Assembly: GCF_039521925.1 (NCBI RefSeq)
Contig: NZ_BAAACY010000054.1
Location: 1 to 59,450 of the forward strand
DNA: 59,450 nucleotides
Source of the DNA: Virgibacillus salarius
GTDB lineage: Bacteria; Bacillota; Bacilli; Bacillales; Amphibacillaceae
Reading direction: 5' to 3'
Within the stretch, counting starts at the first letter, position 1, and every line of letters starts with the position of its first letter. The position numbers and the translations under genes were made by a program. The notes under the pieces were generated by a model. That model was not told where the DNA came from and ran no database searches. It saw only the letters and a program-made list of their open reading frames with translations. Positions 25,621 through 34,625 of the stretch are shown piece after piece.

Positions 25621-26181
25621 TTGAATATATTATGGGATTTTGATGGTACATTAATAGATACATACCCTCGTTATACGGAATGTTTTAAGGAGGTTTTACA
25701 GGACAAAGCGGATGAACACGAAATTTATCAACAATTAAAGATTTCGTTTGGTCATGCTATTACCTATTTTAGGATGACAAGAGAACAAGAAGAAGAGGTG
25801 AGACGTCTCATAGATCATATCTCGCCCGAAGAAGTAAATCCTTTTGAGGGGTTAGAACATGTCTTGCAATTTGCTGATACCAATGTCATTATGACGCATA
25901 AGGATCGTAAAAATTTGCTACGTGTATTAAACTACCATGGTTTAGCGTCATATTTCACGGATGTGGTGACGATCGATGATGGTTTTCCTCGTAAGCCGGA
26001 TACTTCCTCATATGTTTATTTACATGAGAAATATCTGCTTGATTTAGCTGTAGGTGATCGCGAAATTGATCTGATCCCAGCAAAGAAACTAGGAATAAAA
26101 ACATGCAGCTTCCAAAATCAATATATTTCAGCTGATTTCTACCTTACTAGTTATACTGATTTTTTTGAGGTTGTAAAATAG
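25621..26181 (+). CDS. HAD-superfamily hydrolase, phosphoglycolate phosphatase-like
   Basis: 186 residues, TTG start with AAAGGA upstream. Motif I is WDFDGTLIDTYP (Asp nucleophile and acid), motif II is VIMTHKDR (Thr), motif III the Lys in FPRKPDTSSY, and motif IV VGDREIDL. A small helical cap between I and II indicates subfamily IA. It probably removes phosphate from a small metabolite; the substrate is unknown. A repeat A copy lies downstream. Confidence 0.85.
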   Translation: MNILWDFDGTLIDTYPRYTECFKEVLQDKADEHEIYQQLKISFGHAITYFRMTREQEEEVRRLIDHISPEEVNPFEGLEHVLQFADTNVIMTHKDRKNLLRVLNYHGLASYFTDVVTIDDGFPRKPDTSSYVYLHEKYLLDLAVGDREIDLIPAKKLGIKTCSFQNQYISADFYLTSYTDFFEVVK

Positions 26182-26253
26182 TCGTAGCACATACCCTCCT
26201 GAACGAATGGTGATATAACACCCGCCCGTTTAGATAAGTCTGTTGTACAAGGA

Positions 26254-26431
26254 TTTATCCCACATATAACTGGCAAGAAGAACCACACTTCATGCAAGTG
26301 AAGCTAATATGGATAAGTGGGGAATCGACAGTAAATGTCCGATTTGTTTAAAGGCCTTTAGGTCATACCCTTGTGGTACAAACAATCCGTTGGGGTCAAC
26401 AAAACCCTTACGGATTGAATCTTCACTTTAT
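26254..26431 (+). repeat. Repeat family A, long copy with compensatory change
   Basis: TTTATCCCACATATAACTGG to CGGATTGAATCTTCACTTTAT. Stem 1 is worn. The internal loop reads GCAAGTGAAGC where other copies read AAAGTGAAAC, and the 3' end reads TCTTCACTT where others read GTTTCACTT: one A to G change is matched by T to C in the partner. Confidence 0.85.
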
Positions 26432-26491
26432 TAACCAATAGGATGGATGGTTATAACTTTTCCATGGTAGCTTCTTATGGATGGAAATACA

Positions 26492-27109
26492 TTATATACT
26501 TCCACCCGCACTGTTTGTGGAGCTTGACTGTTTCCTTTTTTCAATTGCATTCACTCCCATGACTACAATGACGAGTTCTGCCATGCTTATATGATTCGTG
26601 TGTTTAACTAGTTCATAAGCAGGGGAAGAAAAGAAATGATTCATTCGCTTAAACATAGCAATTTCATTACCCTTCGTATCGACAACAGTGAATGCTTTTG
26701 AGAAGGTAGGAGAAGTTATCGTATAAGTCCCCCTGCCAGTAGTTTTGTAGCTATATTTTTTTGAGAATGAGAACCAGCTTGTTTTTAATACAATTCCGAA
26801 AGAAGTCTCCATCTTCAAGCGTGTGAAGGGCGTAGCCCAACGGTAAGGGTGGTAAGTGGTGGGAGTAGCTCACTACACCAAGCACTTCGCATTGTGATCA
26901 TATACCGTCCATTGATTAGAAAAGGACGCAAGCTTTCCTGAGGCTTGTTTGACCTGCTTGTCATCATATACGGCAGCTCCAGAGGAGAAAGCAGTCTTTA
27001 AATCAAGATAGCCTATCTTCTCATTATGCTTATTCTTCATAGTAGTGTAGCCGAATGATAAAAAGTTATCGGAAATAAAAACATTATTGTTCTCCATATT
27101 GTTCTCCAT
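26492..27109 (-). pseudogene. LURP-one-related (tubby C-terminal-like) protein, interrupted by small insertion
   Basis: The 5' part (ATG 27109, after GGAAGGTGA) encodes NVFISDNFLSFGYTTMKNKH, GYLDLKTAFSSGAAVYDDKQ and WTVYDHNAKCL. The 3' part encodes KMETSFGIVLKTSWFSFSKK, GRGTYTITSPTFSKAF and AELVIVVMGVNAIEKRKQ. Both are in the same frame, separated by 63 bp holding consecutive TAG and TGA codons. Removing the 58-bp palindrome plus one CAAGC duplicate restores an uninterrupted frame of about 184 codons, normal for the family. The start overlaps the end of the PH-domain gene. Members bind lipids or act as stress-related scaffolds; function here is lost or split. Confidence 0.8.
26821..26878. mobile_element. 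58-bp palindromic insertion with 5-bp target duplication
   Basis: Begins GTGTGAAGGGCGTAGCCC and ends GGGAGTAGCTCACTACAC, imperfect inverted copies of each other with GTGT/ACAC tips. CAAGC directly repeats on both sides (26816-26820 and 26879-26883). It lies inside a coding frame and introduces two stops. Non-coding; it would need a transposase acting in trans. Confidence 0.65.
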
Positions 27110-28583
27110 AGCTGTCACCTTCCATATCTAATGCTGGTTTACGTCCGGTATACCAAATAAACGCTCCCTTTGCCTGATCATAGGATAGATCATCTAATGT
27201 CTCCACATGGATCGGTTTCCCTCGGTTTGTTGTTGTAATGGTGGCAAGTCCTAAACGTTTTTTTAGTAGTGATTGAGATAAGTCAAATTCGATAATTTTT
27301 TCACGAGTTGTTATGACAGTAGTTAACGAAAAGCCACCGGAACGAATCTGTAGAAATTCGTCATGAATCAAAAAGCGTGTAAAATAGAAATCTAATATAC
27401 GAGAAGTATATGTTAATACAAAGAGAATCGGCGAAATAATCCACCACTCAGGCTTCCAAATCATTAGTATTGCTGTAACAATTAACCAAAGCCACGGAAT
27501 GCGACATAATCGTACGATAAGTGACTTCTTCGGTAAACGTTCCATTTCTGTTTTCATTTCAAAATCAGGAAGCAGCTCTTCGATTAGTGTAATCGCTCGT
27601 TTAGTTGGCAAGAATGGATACAAGGAATTAACCTCATCCCCGGAAAAATCAACTCCACCTGCGCTAATGAGCTTAACTTCTGCTAGATGTAGTATTCGTT
27701 TAAATAAGGATTGTTCGATATGGACAGCTTGCACGTTTTGTTTTCGTATCGAAAAATGCTGTTCATTGAGTATGCCCTTTCTAATATAAATACGGTTTTC
27801 ATCAGAAGCTATTTCATATTTTCCATACTGAAGGTAGGTTCGTACTAATCCAAAGACTACCGCAGCAAGAATAACCAACATAATAACGATTGTTAACAAT
27901 AGCCAAGAATGGATGAGGAAGTCGAAGGTCCCCTCAGCGAAGTCTGTCAGATCGTAAACCTCATTGATATTCTGAAAGACGGAAATGAGTAAAGGAATAA
28001 GCAATAAATAACTAAAGGACAACACGGAGGCCTTCAAAATATCATTCTTGCTTGGATTAAAATGGATCGTTCTTTTTTCATGATTAACCAAGTCCTCAGA
28101 GGACTCTGTTCTCACACAATCTTTTTCTGCATCTTGTTGTTTAAATTGATCCAACGTATCTTCCATACGTTGTGCTTCTTTTATTGCTAGAGCGGTAAAT
28201 GTAAATGAAGCATCATTACTTTCAGCCCCAGTTTCTAACGTTAAGGACGTTAATTGAAACATGCGTAAATAAAATGGCGTATGTGATTGGACATTTTGGA
28301 TACGTTGGTATGGAATAGTGTGGTGTTTTTTGGTAAATACGCCTTCCTCTATTTCAACAGCATCCTTTTTTAGCGTATAGGTTGTTTTCCACCATTTTAG
28401 AATGATAGAAAATAATGCGTAAACCAAATAAACGATAAATAGAATTCTGCCTATTTTCACCCACATAGCATCATTAGATAAGTTAATAATAAATAAAATA
28501 AAGAATATGAAGAATGTATTCTTTAGAGATTTAATATAGGAAACGGGTATCATCAGTGGATGCATTCGCTTGCTTAAATCCAT
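27084..28583 (-). CDS. ydbT: PH-domain membrane protein, YdbT-like
   Basis: 499 residues with three bacterial PH (bPH2) repeats, each following paired membrane segments: ITTY-type YTLKKDAVEIEEGVFTKKHH, YEIASDENRIYIRKGILNEQ and FLIHDEFLQIRSGGFSLTTV. The start ATG overlaps the stop of the ydbS-like gene (shared bases at 28583), so translation is coupled. In B. subtilis YdbS and YdbT are a cell-envelope pair needed for resistance to some bacteriocins such as amylocyclicin. The LURP-one-like gene overlaps its 3' end. Confidence 0.9.
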   Translation of the reverse strand: MDLSKRMHPLMIPVSYIKSLKNTFFIFFILFIINLSNDAMWVKIGRILFIVYLVYALFSIILKWWKTTYTLKKDAVEIEEGVFTKKHHTIPYQRIQNVQSHTPFYLRMFQLTSLTLETGAESNDASFTFTALAIKEAQRMEDTLDQFKQQDAEKDCVRTESSEDLVNHEKRTIHFNPSKNDILKASVLSFSYLLLIPLLISVFQNINEVYDLTDFAEGTFDFLIHSWLLLTIVIMLVILAAVVFGLVRTYLQYGKYEIASDENRIYIRKGILNEQHFSIRKQNVQAVHIEQSLFKRILHLAEVKLISAGGVDFSGDEVNSLYPFLPTKRAITLIEELLPDFEMKTEMERLPKKSLIVRLCRIPWLWLIVTAILMIWKPEWWIISPILFVLTYTSRILDFYFTRFLIHDEFLQIRSGGFSLTTVITTREKIIEFDLSQSLLKKRLGLATITTTNRGKPIHVETLDDLSYDQAKGAFIWYTGRKPALDMEGDSYGEQYGEQ

Positions 28584-29080
28584 TAGTATTCCACTTCCTT
28601 TATCCGCGCTAGTGTTGCAATTTGATTTCTTAGCGATATTGCCTCTTGTTCGGATAGTGCAGGAATCTGGTGGGTGGACGCCATCGTCCCGATAGAAATC
28701 GTATACAAATTGTATTTTCGTAATAATGGACCTTGTTCCAATCCGACATACTGTACTTTGGTCATCGGAATCACTTGATTATGAATGTGCCATTTACCGT
28801 GCCGTAATTTTACATACGCTTCGTCTACCCCGTATCGCCAATATTTTTGTAGCAATACAGGCTCGAAAAAGATGGACCAGATCGCAGTGATAATATCTAA
28901 AGTAAGAACAATCCATAGGACATAAGTGACCCAATTATACCAGTCAAAATGATTATCAAGTATAAGTAGGATTATTGCCATCAGTATAAAGCTTATATGG
29001 ATAATGCAATTAGAGATCCGCCAGACGCGAATGGCGTCTTTGGAAATGTGTTGATCAGGTTCTTTCATGTTTGCATACAT
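28583..29080 (-). CDS. ydbS: PH-domain membrane protein, YdbS-like
   Basis: 165 residues: two adjacent membrane segments (ISFILMAIILLILDNHFDWY and a second), then one bPH2 domain (YGVDEAYVKLRHGKWHIHNQ, VIPMTKVQYVGLEQGPLLRK). ATG 29080 is preceded by GAAGGTGAC, so I do not use the longer frame from 29101. It overlaps ydbT by the start/stop codons. First gene of a ydbS-ydbT-(LURP-one) operon. Confidence 0.9.
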   Translation of the reverse strand: MYANMKEPDQHISKDAIRVWRISNCIIHISFILMAIILLILDNHFDWYNWVTYVLWIVLTLDIITAIWSIFFEPVLLQKYWRYGVDEAYVKLRHGKWHIHNQVIPMTKVQYVGLEQGPLLRKYNLYTISIGTMASTHQIPALSEQEAISLRNQIATLARIKEVEY

Positions 29081-29259
29081 ATGTTTGTCACCTTCTATCA
29101 TCGAAATAATAAAATTGCTTGTCTTTTATTACGAATATGATGTTCGATTTGTTTCAATAGATTTGCGAAAGACGGTAACCGCAAGATTGAGGACGATAAG
29201 CAAGTGAATTTTTTGTTAAACTAGGAATAAGGTAGAAACGTGAAGGGAGTGAGCTTTCC

Positions 29260-29829
29260 ATGATCGATCTTTCCTTTGAAGAAATGTGGGAGCGGATCGT
29301 CGCTTGTGATCGAATATATGATGGACAATTTTACACAGCTGTCAAGACCACAAAGATTTATTGTCGCCCATCTTGTAGATCGCGTAAGCCCAAAAAATGT
29401 AATGTAGAATTTTATGATCGAATGGATCAAGTAGAAGCGGCGGGATATAGGCCATGTAAAAGATGTCAGCCAGAGGTAGAGCACTCCCCGCATGTGGCAC
29501 TTGTGCAGAGCGTTATCTCGTATTTGCTACAGCATTATAGGCAACGAATTGTCTTGCAGGATATTGCTGATCACATTGGTATGAGCTCCTATTATTTAGA
29601 ACGAGTGTTCAAAGAGGAAACATCGGAAACACCTCGCACGTATTTAGAAAAAATTCGGATGGATAAGGCGGCGTATTTATTAAAAAATACTGATTTGAAG
29701 AATTTGGAAATTTGTTATCGAGTAGGGTTTCATAGCCCATCTAATTTTTATAAAGTCTTTCGTAAACATCAGCATTGTTCACCTAGTGAATATCGAGATG
29801 GCCTAATTCAGCAAGGAGGGGAACAATAA
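29260..29829 (+). CDS. adaA: Methylphosphotriester-DNA methyltransferase/activator AdaA
   Basis: 189 residues. The N-terminal Ada zinc domain has four Cys (YCRPSCRSR then GYRPCKRCQPE); the first accepts a methyl group from alkylated phosphate. The C-terminal AraC-type DNA-binding domain includes IVLQDIADHIGMSSYYLERV and VGFHSPSNFYKVFRK. Methylated AdaA switches on the ada operon. It starts the adaA-alkA-adaB set with 2 bp between adaA and alkA, so it should control its own operon. Its promoter has only a weak -35, as activator-dependent promoters do. Confidence 0.95.
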   Translation: MIDLSFEEMWERIVACDRIYDGQFYTAVKTTKIYCRPSCRSRKPKKCNVEFYDRMDQVEAAGYRPCKRCQPEVEHSPHVALVQSVISYLLQHYRQRIVLQDIADHIGMSSYYLERVFKEETSETPRTYLEKIRMDKAAYLLKNTDLKNLEICYRVGFHSPSNFYKVFRKHQHCSPSEYRDGLIQQGGEQ

Positions 29830-29831
29830 GA

Positions 29832-30746
29832 ATGAAATGGTGCGATTGCCAAACATATATAGAAATAACCCCTCCGGAACATTTTAATTTTCATGAATGT
29901 TTGCTATTCCTTAACAGGTCAGATCAAGAGATTGTACATGTTATTCATGAGGAAGGTGTATATAAGCTGTTAAAAATAAACGATTCTATAATACTATGTC
30001 GCATTGTTTATAATGATCAGGTATTAGCCGTCCATTTTCCAATAGAGGTTCCTTCTACCGAAGAAAAGCGAGAGGTAGTGCGCTTTATTTGTGAATGGTT
30101 TGATTTAGATAGGAACGTAGAATTGTTTTATCAAGCTGCAGAACAGGATCAGTTGCTCAGCCGACTTACATTAACGTATCGGGGCTTACGCATGATTGGT
30201 ATTCCCGATCTCTTTGAAGCATTAATCTGGGCAATTATTGGTCAGCAAATTAATTTAACCTTTGCTTACAAATTAAAAAGGCGATTTACAGAGAAGTATG
30301 GGGAATATATGACATTTAAGGGAAAAACGTTCTGGCTGTTTCCACAGCCAGAAAAGATTGCTATACTAACTGTCAAAGAGCTAAGAGCCCTGCAATTTTC
30401 TACTAGAAAGGCAGAATATGTTATCGGAGTTGCTAGGTTAATACGTGATAGTTATGTAACCAAGGATGACTTACAGGGAAAGGATTACGATACGATAAAG
30501 CAGGCGCTAGTAGCTATTAGAGGTATTGGGAACTGGACAGCCGACTATGTGTTGATGAAATGTTTTCGGAGAGCCAATGCATTACCAATCGCCGATGTCG
30601 GCTTGCACAATGCTCTAAAAATTCAGCTAGGCTTAGATAAAAAGCCATCAATAAAGGAAATTGAAGTAATAGCAACGAATTGGGAAGGCTGGCAGGCTTA
30701 TGCTACCTTCTATCTTTGGAGGTCTTTATATGATGAACCTGTATAA
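29832..30746 (+). CDS. alkA: DNA-3-methyladenine glycosylase II
   Basis: 304 residues. An N-terminal beta domain precedes the HhH-GPD fold: ALIWAIIGQQINLTFAYKL, the hairpin IRGIGNWTADYVLMK, and the catalytic Asp in ALPIADVGLH. It removes alkylated purines to start base excision repair. It is 2 bp after adaA and overlaps adaB by 17 bp, so it is translationally linked to both. AAGGAGGGG within the adaA end serves as its ribosome binding site. Confidence 0.95.
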   Translation: MKWCDCQTYIEITPPEHFNFHECLLFLNRSDQEIVHVIHEEGVYKLLKINDSIILCRIVYNDQVLAVHFPIEVPSTEEKREVVRFICEWFDLDRNVELFYQAAEQDQLLSRLTLTYRGLRMIGIPDLFEALIWAIIGQQINLTFAYKLKRRFTEKYGEYMTFKGKTFWLFPQPEKIAILTVKELRALQFSTRKAEYVIGVARLIRDSYVTKDDLQGKDYDTIKQALVAIRGIGNWTADYVLMKCFRRANALPIADVGLHNALKIQLGLDKKPSIKEIEVIATNWEGWQAYATFYLWRSLYDEPV

Positions 30747-31233
30747 AGTTGATTTTCCATCACCGATTGGTGTAATAGAGATTGCTGGAACAAAAGACAC
30801 TGTTTATTCTGTGTTATTTGCTGATCGTGAAATTGTTGAATATGCTCGAACTTCGAATACGCCACAGGCTATTGAAATTTGCTATAAGCAGCTAGAGGAG
30901 TACTTTGCTGGAAAACGATTGGAATTCACGTTTCCTTATGAAGTGAGCGGAACAGCGTTTCAAAGAGAGGTATGGCAGGCATTGACGACCATTCCATATG
31001 CAAAAACGGCTAGTTATCGTGATATTGCACGGACTATCGGTAGAGAAAAGGCTGTTCGCGCAGTTGGAAGTGCCAATGGTAAAAATAAAATTAGTATTGC
31101 CATCCCATGTCATCGAATTATTGGAGCAAATGGGAAGCTAACAGGCTATGCTGGTGGTTTATGGCGGAAGGAATGGCTATTGGAGCATGAGCAACGAATC
31201 AGCTCTAGTGAAAAAATGGATTTGCTATCATGA
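30730..31233 (+). CDS. adaB: Methylated-DNA-protein-cysteine methyltransferase AdaB/Ogt
   Basis: 167 residues from ATG 30730, with TGGAGG 6-9 bases upstream. GTAFQREVWQALTTIPYAKT and VRAVGSANGKN bind DNA; the acceptor Cys is in ISIAIPCHRIIG, followed by GKLTGYAGGLWRKEWLL. It repairs O6-methylguanine by suicide transfer. Last gene of the ada operon; the alkA stop lies inside its first codons. Confidence 0.95.
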   Translation: MMNLYKVDFPSPIGVIEIAGTKDTVYSVLFADREIVEYARTSNTPQAIEICYKQLEEYFAGKRLEFTFPYEVSGTAFQREVWQALTTIPYAKTASYRDIARTIGREKAVRAVGSANGKNKISIAIPCHRIIGANGKLTGYAGGLWRKEWLLEHEQRISSSEKMDLLS

Positions 31234-31314
31234 GCAAAATAAAATTTTTTGGGTGTTATCAGAGTATATCCAACGTTTATTCGATGAACATATGGATAAA
31301 GGAAGGGTAAGGCG

Positions 31315-31475
31315 TTTATGTAACCCGCATATAAACTAGCAGTAAGACCTCATTTCAAGCAATAGGGTAAATTGCCAGTAAATGTCCGATGGATTTAAAG
31401 GCCTTAGATCATATCCTTGTGGTACTAGCAATCAGTGGGGGATTAACCAAAGCCTCCTACTAGCTAATTGCATTC
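31315..31475 (+). repeat. Repeat family A, decayed copy
   Basis: TTTATGTAACCCGCATATAAAC, TAGCAGTAAG, GCCAGTAAATGTCCGAT, GGCCTTAGATCATATCCTTG and CAATCAGTGGGGGATTAA are recognisable in family A order; the terminal TTCACTTTAT is lost. Beyond it, complement of about 31575-31462 has a short frame with no start signal, possibly a gene remnant. Confidence 0.65.
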
Positions 31476-31695
31476 ATCATAAAATCAAATAAACCCGTTG
31501 TTCCACGAAGTTGGTCATATACTTCTTGGCAATGCCATCTGGCTAGTCCCACACTTTCCGTCTTTTGCATGATCACATAAAACGATAACGGAGTTCATTC
31601 AATATATTGTAAATTATTACGTCTCTACATCATAAATGTTCATGATAAAATGATATATGTAAAACCTTTGATACTATTGAAAGGGGCTGATATAT

Positions 31696-32418
31696 ATGCA
31701 AACCAGTTTGCTTGAAAAATCACCTCATGGTAGAGAGCGTATATCCCATGAGCTGTATGCCCTACTAGAAGAAATTGGTTCAAAGAAAAAAATGTATAAG
31801 GACTCCCATCTTTTTCATGAAGGAATGGAAGCTCATGAAATTTACCTGATTAAGTCTGGTCTGATTCAAATTAATAAGCTTACTGCAGACGGCAAGGAAT
31901 TATCTCTTCGTATATGTAATCATGACGATATTGTAGGTGAGCTTACATTATTTAGTGAGAATGCCAGATACTTTCTCAGCGCGAAGGTTGTGGAGTCTGG
32001 TGAGGTCGTAATCATTAATAAGGATAAATTGGAAAAAGAACTCCTCTCTAATGCTGCCTTAACACTTGAATTTATGAAGTGGTCGGGAAACCATATGCGG
32101 AAATTCCAATCTAAAATTAGAGATCTGCTCTTGAATGGCAAAAAAGGTGCATTATACTCTACGCTTATTCGTTTATCAAACAGCTATGGTGTAACTTGTT
32201 CTAATGGTATTCTTATTGACATGGCTTTTACTAATCAAGAGATGGCTTTGTTTTGCGCAGCAAGTAGGGAAAGCGTCAATCGGATGCTTAGTAGACTTAG
32301 GAAAATGGACATCATATCCATTAATAGTAGCGGAAAAATTCTCATAAAGGATATTCAGTTCCTAAGAGATGAAATTGGCTGTGAGGATTGTCCGATTGAA
32401 ATATGCAACATTAACTAA
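31696..32418 (+). CDS. fnr: Anaerobic regulator Fnr (Bacillus type)
   Basis: 240 residues of the Crp/Fnr family: cyclic-nucleotide-binding fold followed by a winged helix (FTNQEMALFCAASRESVNRM). The iron-sulfur ligands are C-terminal, as in Bacillus Fnr: CEDCPIEIC gives Cys near 229, 232 and 237, the same spacing as Cys227/230/235 of B. subtilis. It senses oxygen through a 4Fe-4S cluster and activates anaerobic genes at TGTGA-N6-TCACA boxes, several of which occur in this island. ATG follows GAAAGGGG. Confidence 0.9.
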   Translation: MQTSLLEKSPHGRERISHELYALLEEIGSKKKMYKDSHLFHEGMEAHEIYLIKSGLIQINKLTADGKELSLRICNHDDIVGELTLFSENARYFLSAKVVESGEVVIINKDKLEKELLSNAALTLEFMKWSGNHMRKFQSKIRDLLLNGKKGALYSTLIRLSNSYGVTCSNGILIDMAFTNQEMALFCAASRESVNRMLSRLRKMDIISINSSGKILIKDIQFLRDEIGCEDCPIEICNIN

Positions 32419-32498
32419 ATAGATGAGTGTTTTTAAGCGTACGTATAGGAACGTTTATGGTAAGTGAGGACAACACCGAGTCGCTTCTGGGAAATTAT

Positions 32499-32576
32499 AT
32501 AGCACAGTATTACGCTAGTACAGGCTGATGAAGAATGGCATGCCTATTGCCTGTATTGGCGATCACACTGTGCTAT
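32499..32576. terminator. Long hairpin between fnr and mobB
   Basis: ATAGCACAGT (32499-32508) pairs with ACTGTGCTAT (32567-32576), and inside it GTACAGGC with GCCTGTAT. It ends just before the mobB stop and after fnr, so it may stop both convergent transcripts. T runs are short; it could equally be a small repeat. Confidence 0.5.
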
Positions 32577-32579
32577 TCT

Positions 32580-33065
32580 TTAATCAAAGTTATTAAGAAG
32601 CCACCTCATGAACGCCTCGATATGATTAAATATTGGATACGGATCGGAGCGTTGCTGTAATGGTAGTGATGTTATGACTGCCTGAATGTTTGTCATTTGA
32701 TCCAAGAGGTGAAGGTCTTGTTCACTCCTAATGAAGACAATTTTGCTATAGTTCGCTTGCTTGTATCCTTCTATGATCAACAGCTCTATCCCCATCATTT
32801 GATAGATTTTCACTATTTGATCTACATATACAGGATTTTGATAAGATAATTGAAGCATACCATCTCCTTCCACTCCTGAGATAATTGCGCCTGCCTTTAC
32901 GTGTTTTTCACTATCTTTGTTCTCCATTCCCAATGGATAACCACCATGGCCGTGATGTTTTAAGGAGGCTACTCGGAATCCTTGTTTGGAGAACGTTTTA
33001 ATCATTCTGGATACAAGGGTTGTTTTTCCGCTGTTTTTATATCCGACAACTTGAATAATTTTCAT
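32580..33065 (-). CDS. mobB: Molybdopterin-guanine dinucleotide adapter protein MobB
   Basis: 161 residues. The P-loop is VGYKNSGKTTLVSRM at the N-terminus; SLKHHGHGG and ELLIIEGYKQANYSKIVFIR complete the GTPase-like fold. It assists attachment of GMP to molybdopterin. ATG 33065 has AGGAGG upstream; that site directly follows the end of the decayed moaD. Part of the Mo-cofactor operon moeA-(moaE-moaD)-mobB on the minus strand. Confidence 0.9.
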   Translation of the reverse strand: MKIIQVVGYKNSGKTTLVSRMIKTFSKQGFRVASLKHHGHGGYPLGMENKDSEKHVKAGAIISGVEGDGMLQLSYQNPVYVDQIVKIYQMMGIELLIIEGYKQANYSKIVFIRSEQDLHLLDQMTNIQAVITSLPLQQRSDPYPIFNHIEAFMRWLLNNFD

Positions 33066-33076
33066 ATGAATCCTCC

Positions 33077-33370
33077 TCAACCACTGCTTACAGATGGGAT
33101 GAAAGCAACCGTATCCCAGATTTTACTACGCCTTCGTTTCTAGCATATCCTTCGTTAATCGCTACATTGTTTGATCTAATCCGAGAGGATGCATGTTCTT
33201 TAGTTTTTCTTTAAAATCTGTAATTGTTATTTGTCTAACCGTAAACTTGATATTCCAAATAAAGGGTACGTTCCCTCTGCCCATTCTCGGACAGTACCAA
33301 TAAATGTTGTTATTGCATCAGCTTTCCTTTTAACTAAGGCATCGACCTGAATTGGTTATTCTACAATATT
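33077..33370 (-). pseudogene. Fused, decayed moaE-moaD remnant (molybdopterin synthase)
   Basis: On the minus strand PIQVDALVKRKADAITTFIG continues to TVREW, the N-terminal MoaE signature, preceded by a stop in its frame. After a frame change LEYQVY appears, and then, with no MoaE C-terminus, QITITDFKEKLKNMHPLGLD, VAINEGYARNEGVVKSG and DTVAFIPSVSSG plus TGA, which is the C-terminal half of MoaD. So a deletion fused the 5' part of moaE to the 3' part of moaD, with further frameshifts. It lies where moaE-moaD are expected between moeA and mobB in Bacillus. No product can be functional; intact molybdopterin synthase must be encoded elsewhere if Mo cofactor is made. Confidence 0.75.
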
Positions 33371-33380
33371 AAAATAATAC

Positions 33381-34625
33381 TTACATATCATCTAATAAAA
33401 TTACCGAAATTTCACTACCCTGTTTGTATCCCCTTGTACCAGCAGGAAATTCGATAAATACATTGGCAGCCCCAAGCGAGGAGACAACGTTGGATTTATC
33501 CAACCCAATTGGGGTCGCGACTAACTTTCCTTGATGAAAAGTTAGACGGCCCCTGACAAATCTGTCAAACGGATTTGGTTTGGAGAAATCAGCACCCAAT
33601 ATTGCCGTTTCCTTTTTTAAAAGTGGATGAAAAGCATGGAGGAATTTTCGAATTGCCGGCCTTGTAAAAAGTTCAAAACCTACAAAACAGGCAGATGGAT
33701 TCCCTGATAAACCAAATAACAGCTTGCCTGTTTTTTTTGCAACAGTTGTGACACTGCCAGGACGCATTCCCACTTTATTAAATAGAATTTCTGCTCCCAG
33801 TTCTTTATAGATATCCTGCATATAATCGTAATCTCCGACTGAAACACCACCGGTAGTTATTAAAATATCGACCTGATCCAATGCCTGTTTCACTTGCTCA
33901 AAGCAGGCTGTGAAATGATCACTGAACTGACCAAAATAATAGGGTTCCCCTCCTGCTCGTATTACTTGTGATTGAACCATATAAGCATTACTATTTCTAA
34001 TTTTACCTGGCTGTATTTCTTCATCTAACTCTAATAGTTCACTACCAGTTGCAATAATTCCGACAGTCGGTTTTTTGCTTGTGGGAACATGCTTATAACC
34101 GAAGGTGGCTAATAAGGCAACTATTCCTGGACTGATATAGGTGCCTTTTTTAGCTAGAACCTCTCCAGATTTTACATCCTCACCGGTAAAGGAAATATTC
34201 TCTCCTTGTTGTAGCCTTCGTTTAATTTGGATGTATCGTTTTCCACAAGCTTCATACTCTTTTACAGATTCAAACATAATAACGGCATCGCAACCATTGG
34301 GGACTTGCGCACCTGTCATGATTCGTACGGCTTGCATTTTGCCAACCTTCCCAGTAAATACGCTCCCTGCACCAATTTCTGCAATAACTTCATAGTTTTG
34401 AGGATTGGTACTAGCAGCAGCTTCTGTATCCTTAGAACGAACTGCAAACCCATCATAGGGCGAGCGATCAAAAGGAGGGATGGGATGATCAGCTACCAAA
34501 TCGTCTCCAAGGAAATGTCCGTAGCTTTGATGGATAGGGATGTAATGGATACTTCCCTGGGGAGCATATTTGATTACACGTTTTAATGCTTCGTTCACTT
34601 TAATTGATTTTCGACGTTCAACCAT
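33381..34625 (-). CDS. moeA: Molybdopterin molybdenumtransferase MoeA
   Basis: 414 residues, the full MoeA length. Signatures in order: FDRSPYDGFAVRSKD, RIMTGAQVPNGCDAVIMFE, GIIATGSELLE, ITTGGVSVGDYDYM and GLSGNPSACFVGFE. It inserts molybdate into adenylated molybdopterin. AGGAGG precedes ATG 34625. It is the first gene of the local Mo-cofactor operon; the next genes downstream are the moaE-moaD remnant and mobB. Confidence 0.95.
   Translation of the reverse strand: MVERRKSIKVNEALKRVIKYAPQGSIHYIPIHQSYGHFLGDDLVADHPIPPFDRSPYDGFAVRSKDTEAAASTNPQNYEVIAEIGAGSVFTGKVGKMQAVRIMTGAQVPNGCDAVIMFESVKEYEACGKRYIQIKRRLQQGENISFTGEDVKSGEVLAKKGTYISPGIVALLATFGYKHVPTSKKPTVGIIATGSELLELDEEIQPGKIRNSNAYMVQSQVIRAGGEPYYFGQFSDHFTACFEQVKQALDQVDILITTGGVSVGDYDYMQDIYKELGAEILFNKVGMRPGSVTTVAKKTGKLLFGLSGNPSACFVGFELFTRPAIRKFLHAFHPLLKKETAILGADFSKPNPFDRFVRGRLTFHQGKLVATPIGLDKSNVVSSLGAANVFIEFPAGTRGYKQGSEISVILLDDM

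Noticed and set aside
31462..31575. Short minus-strand frame (QKTESVGLARWHCQEVYDQL) before fnr
   Set aside because: Protein-like but only about 37 codons with no binding site; at best the tail of a lost gene that I cannot identify.
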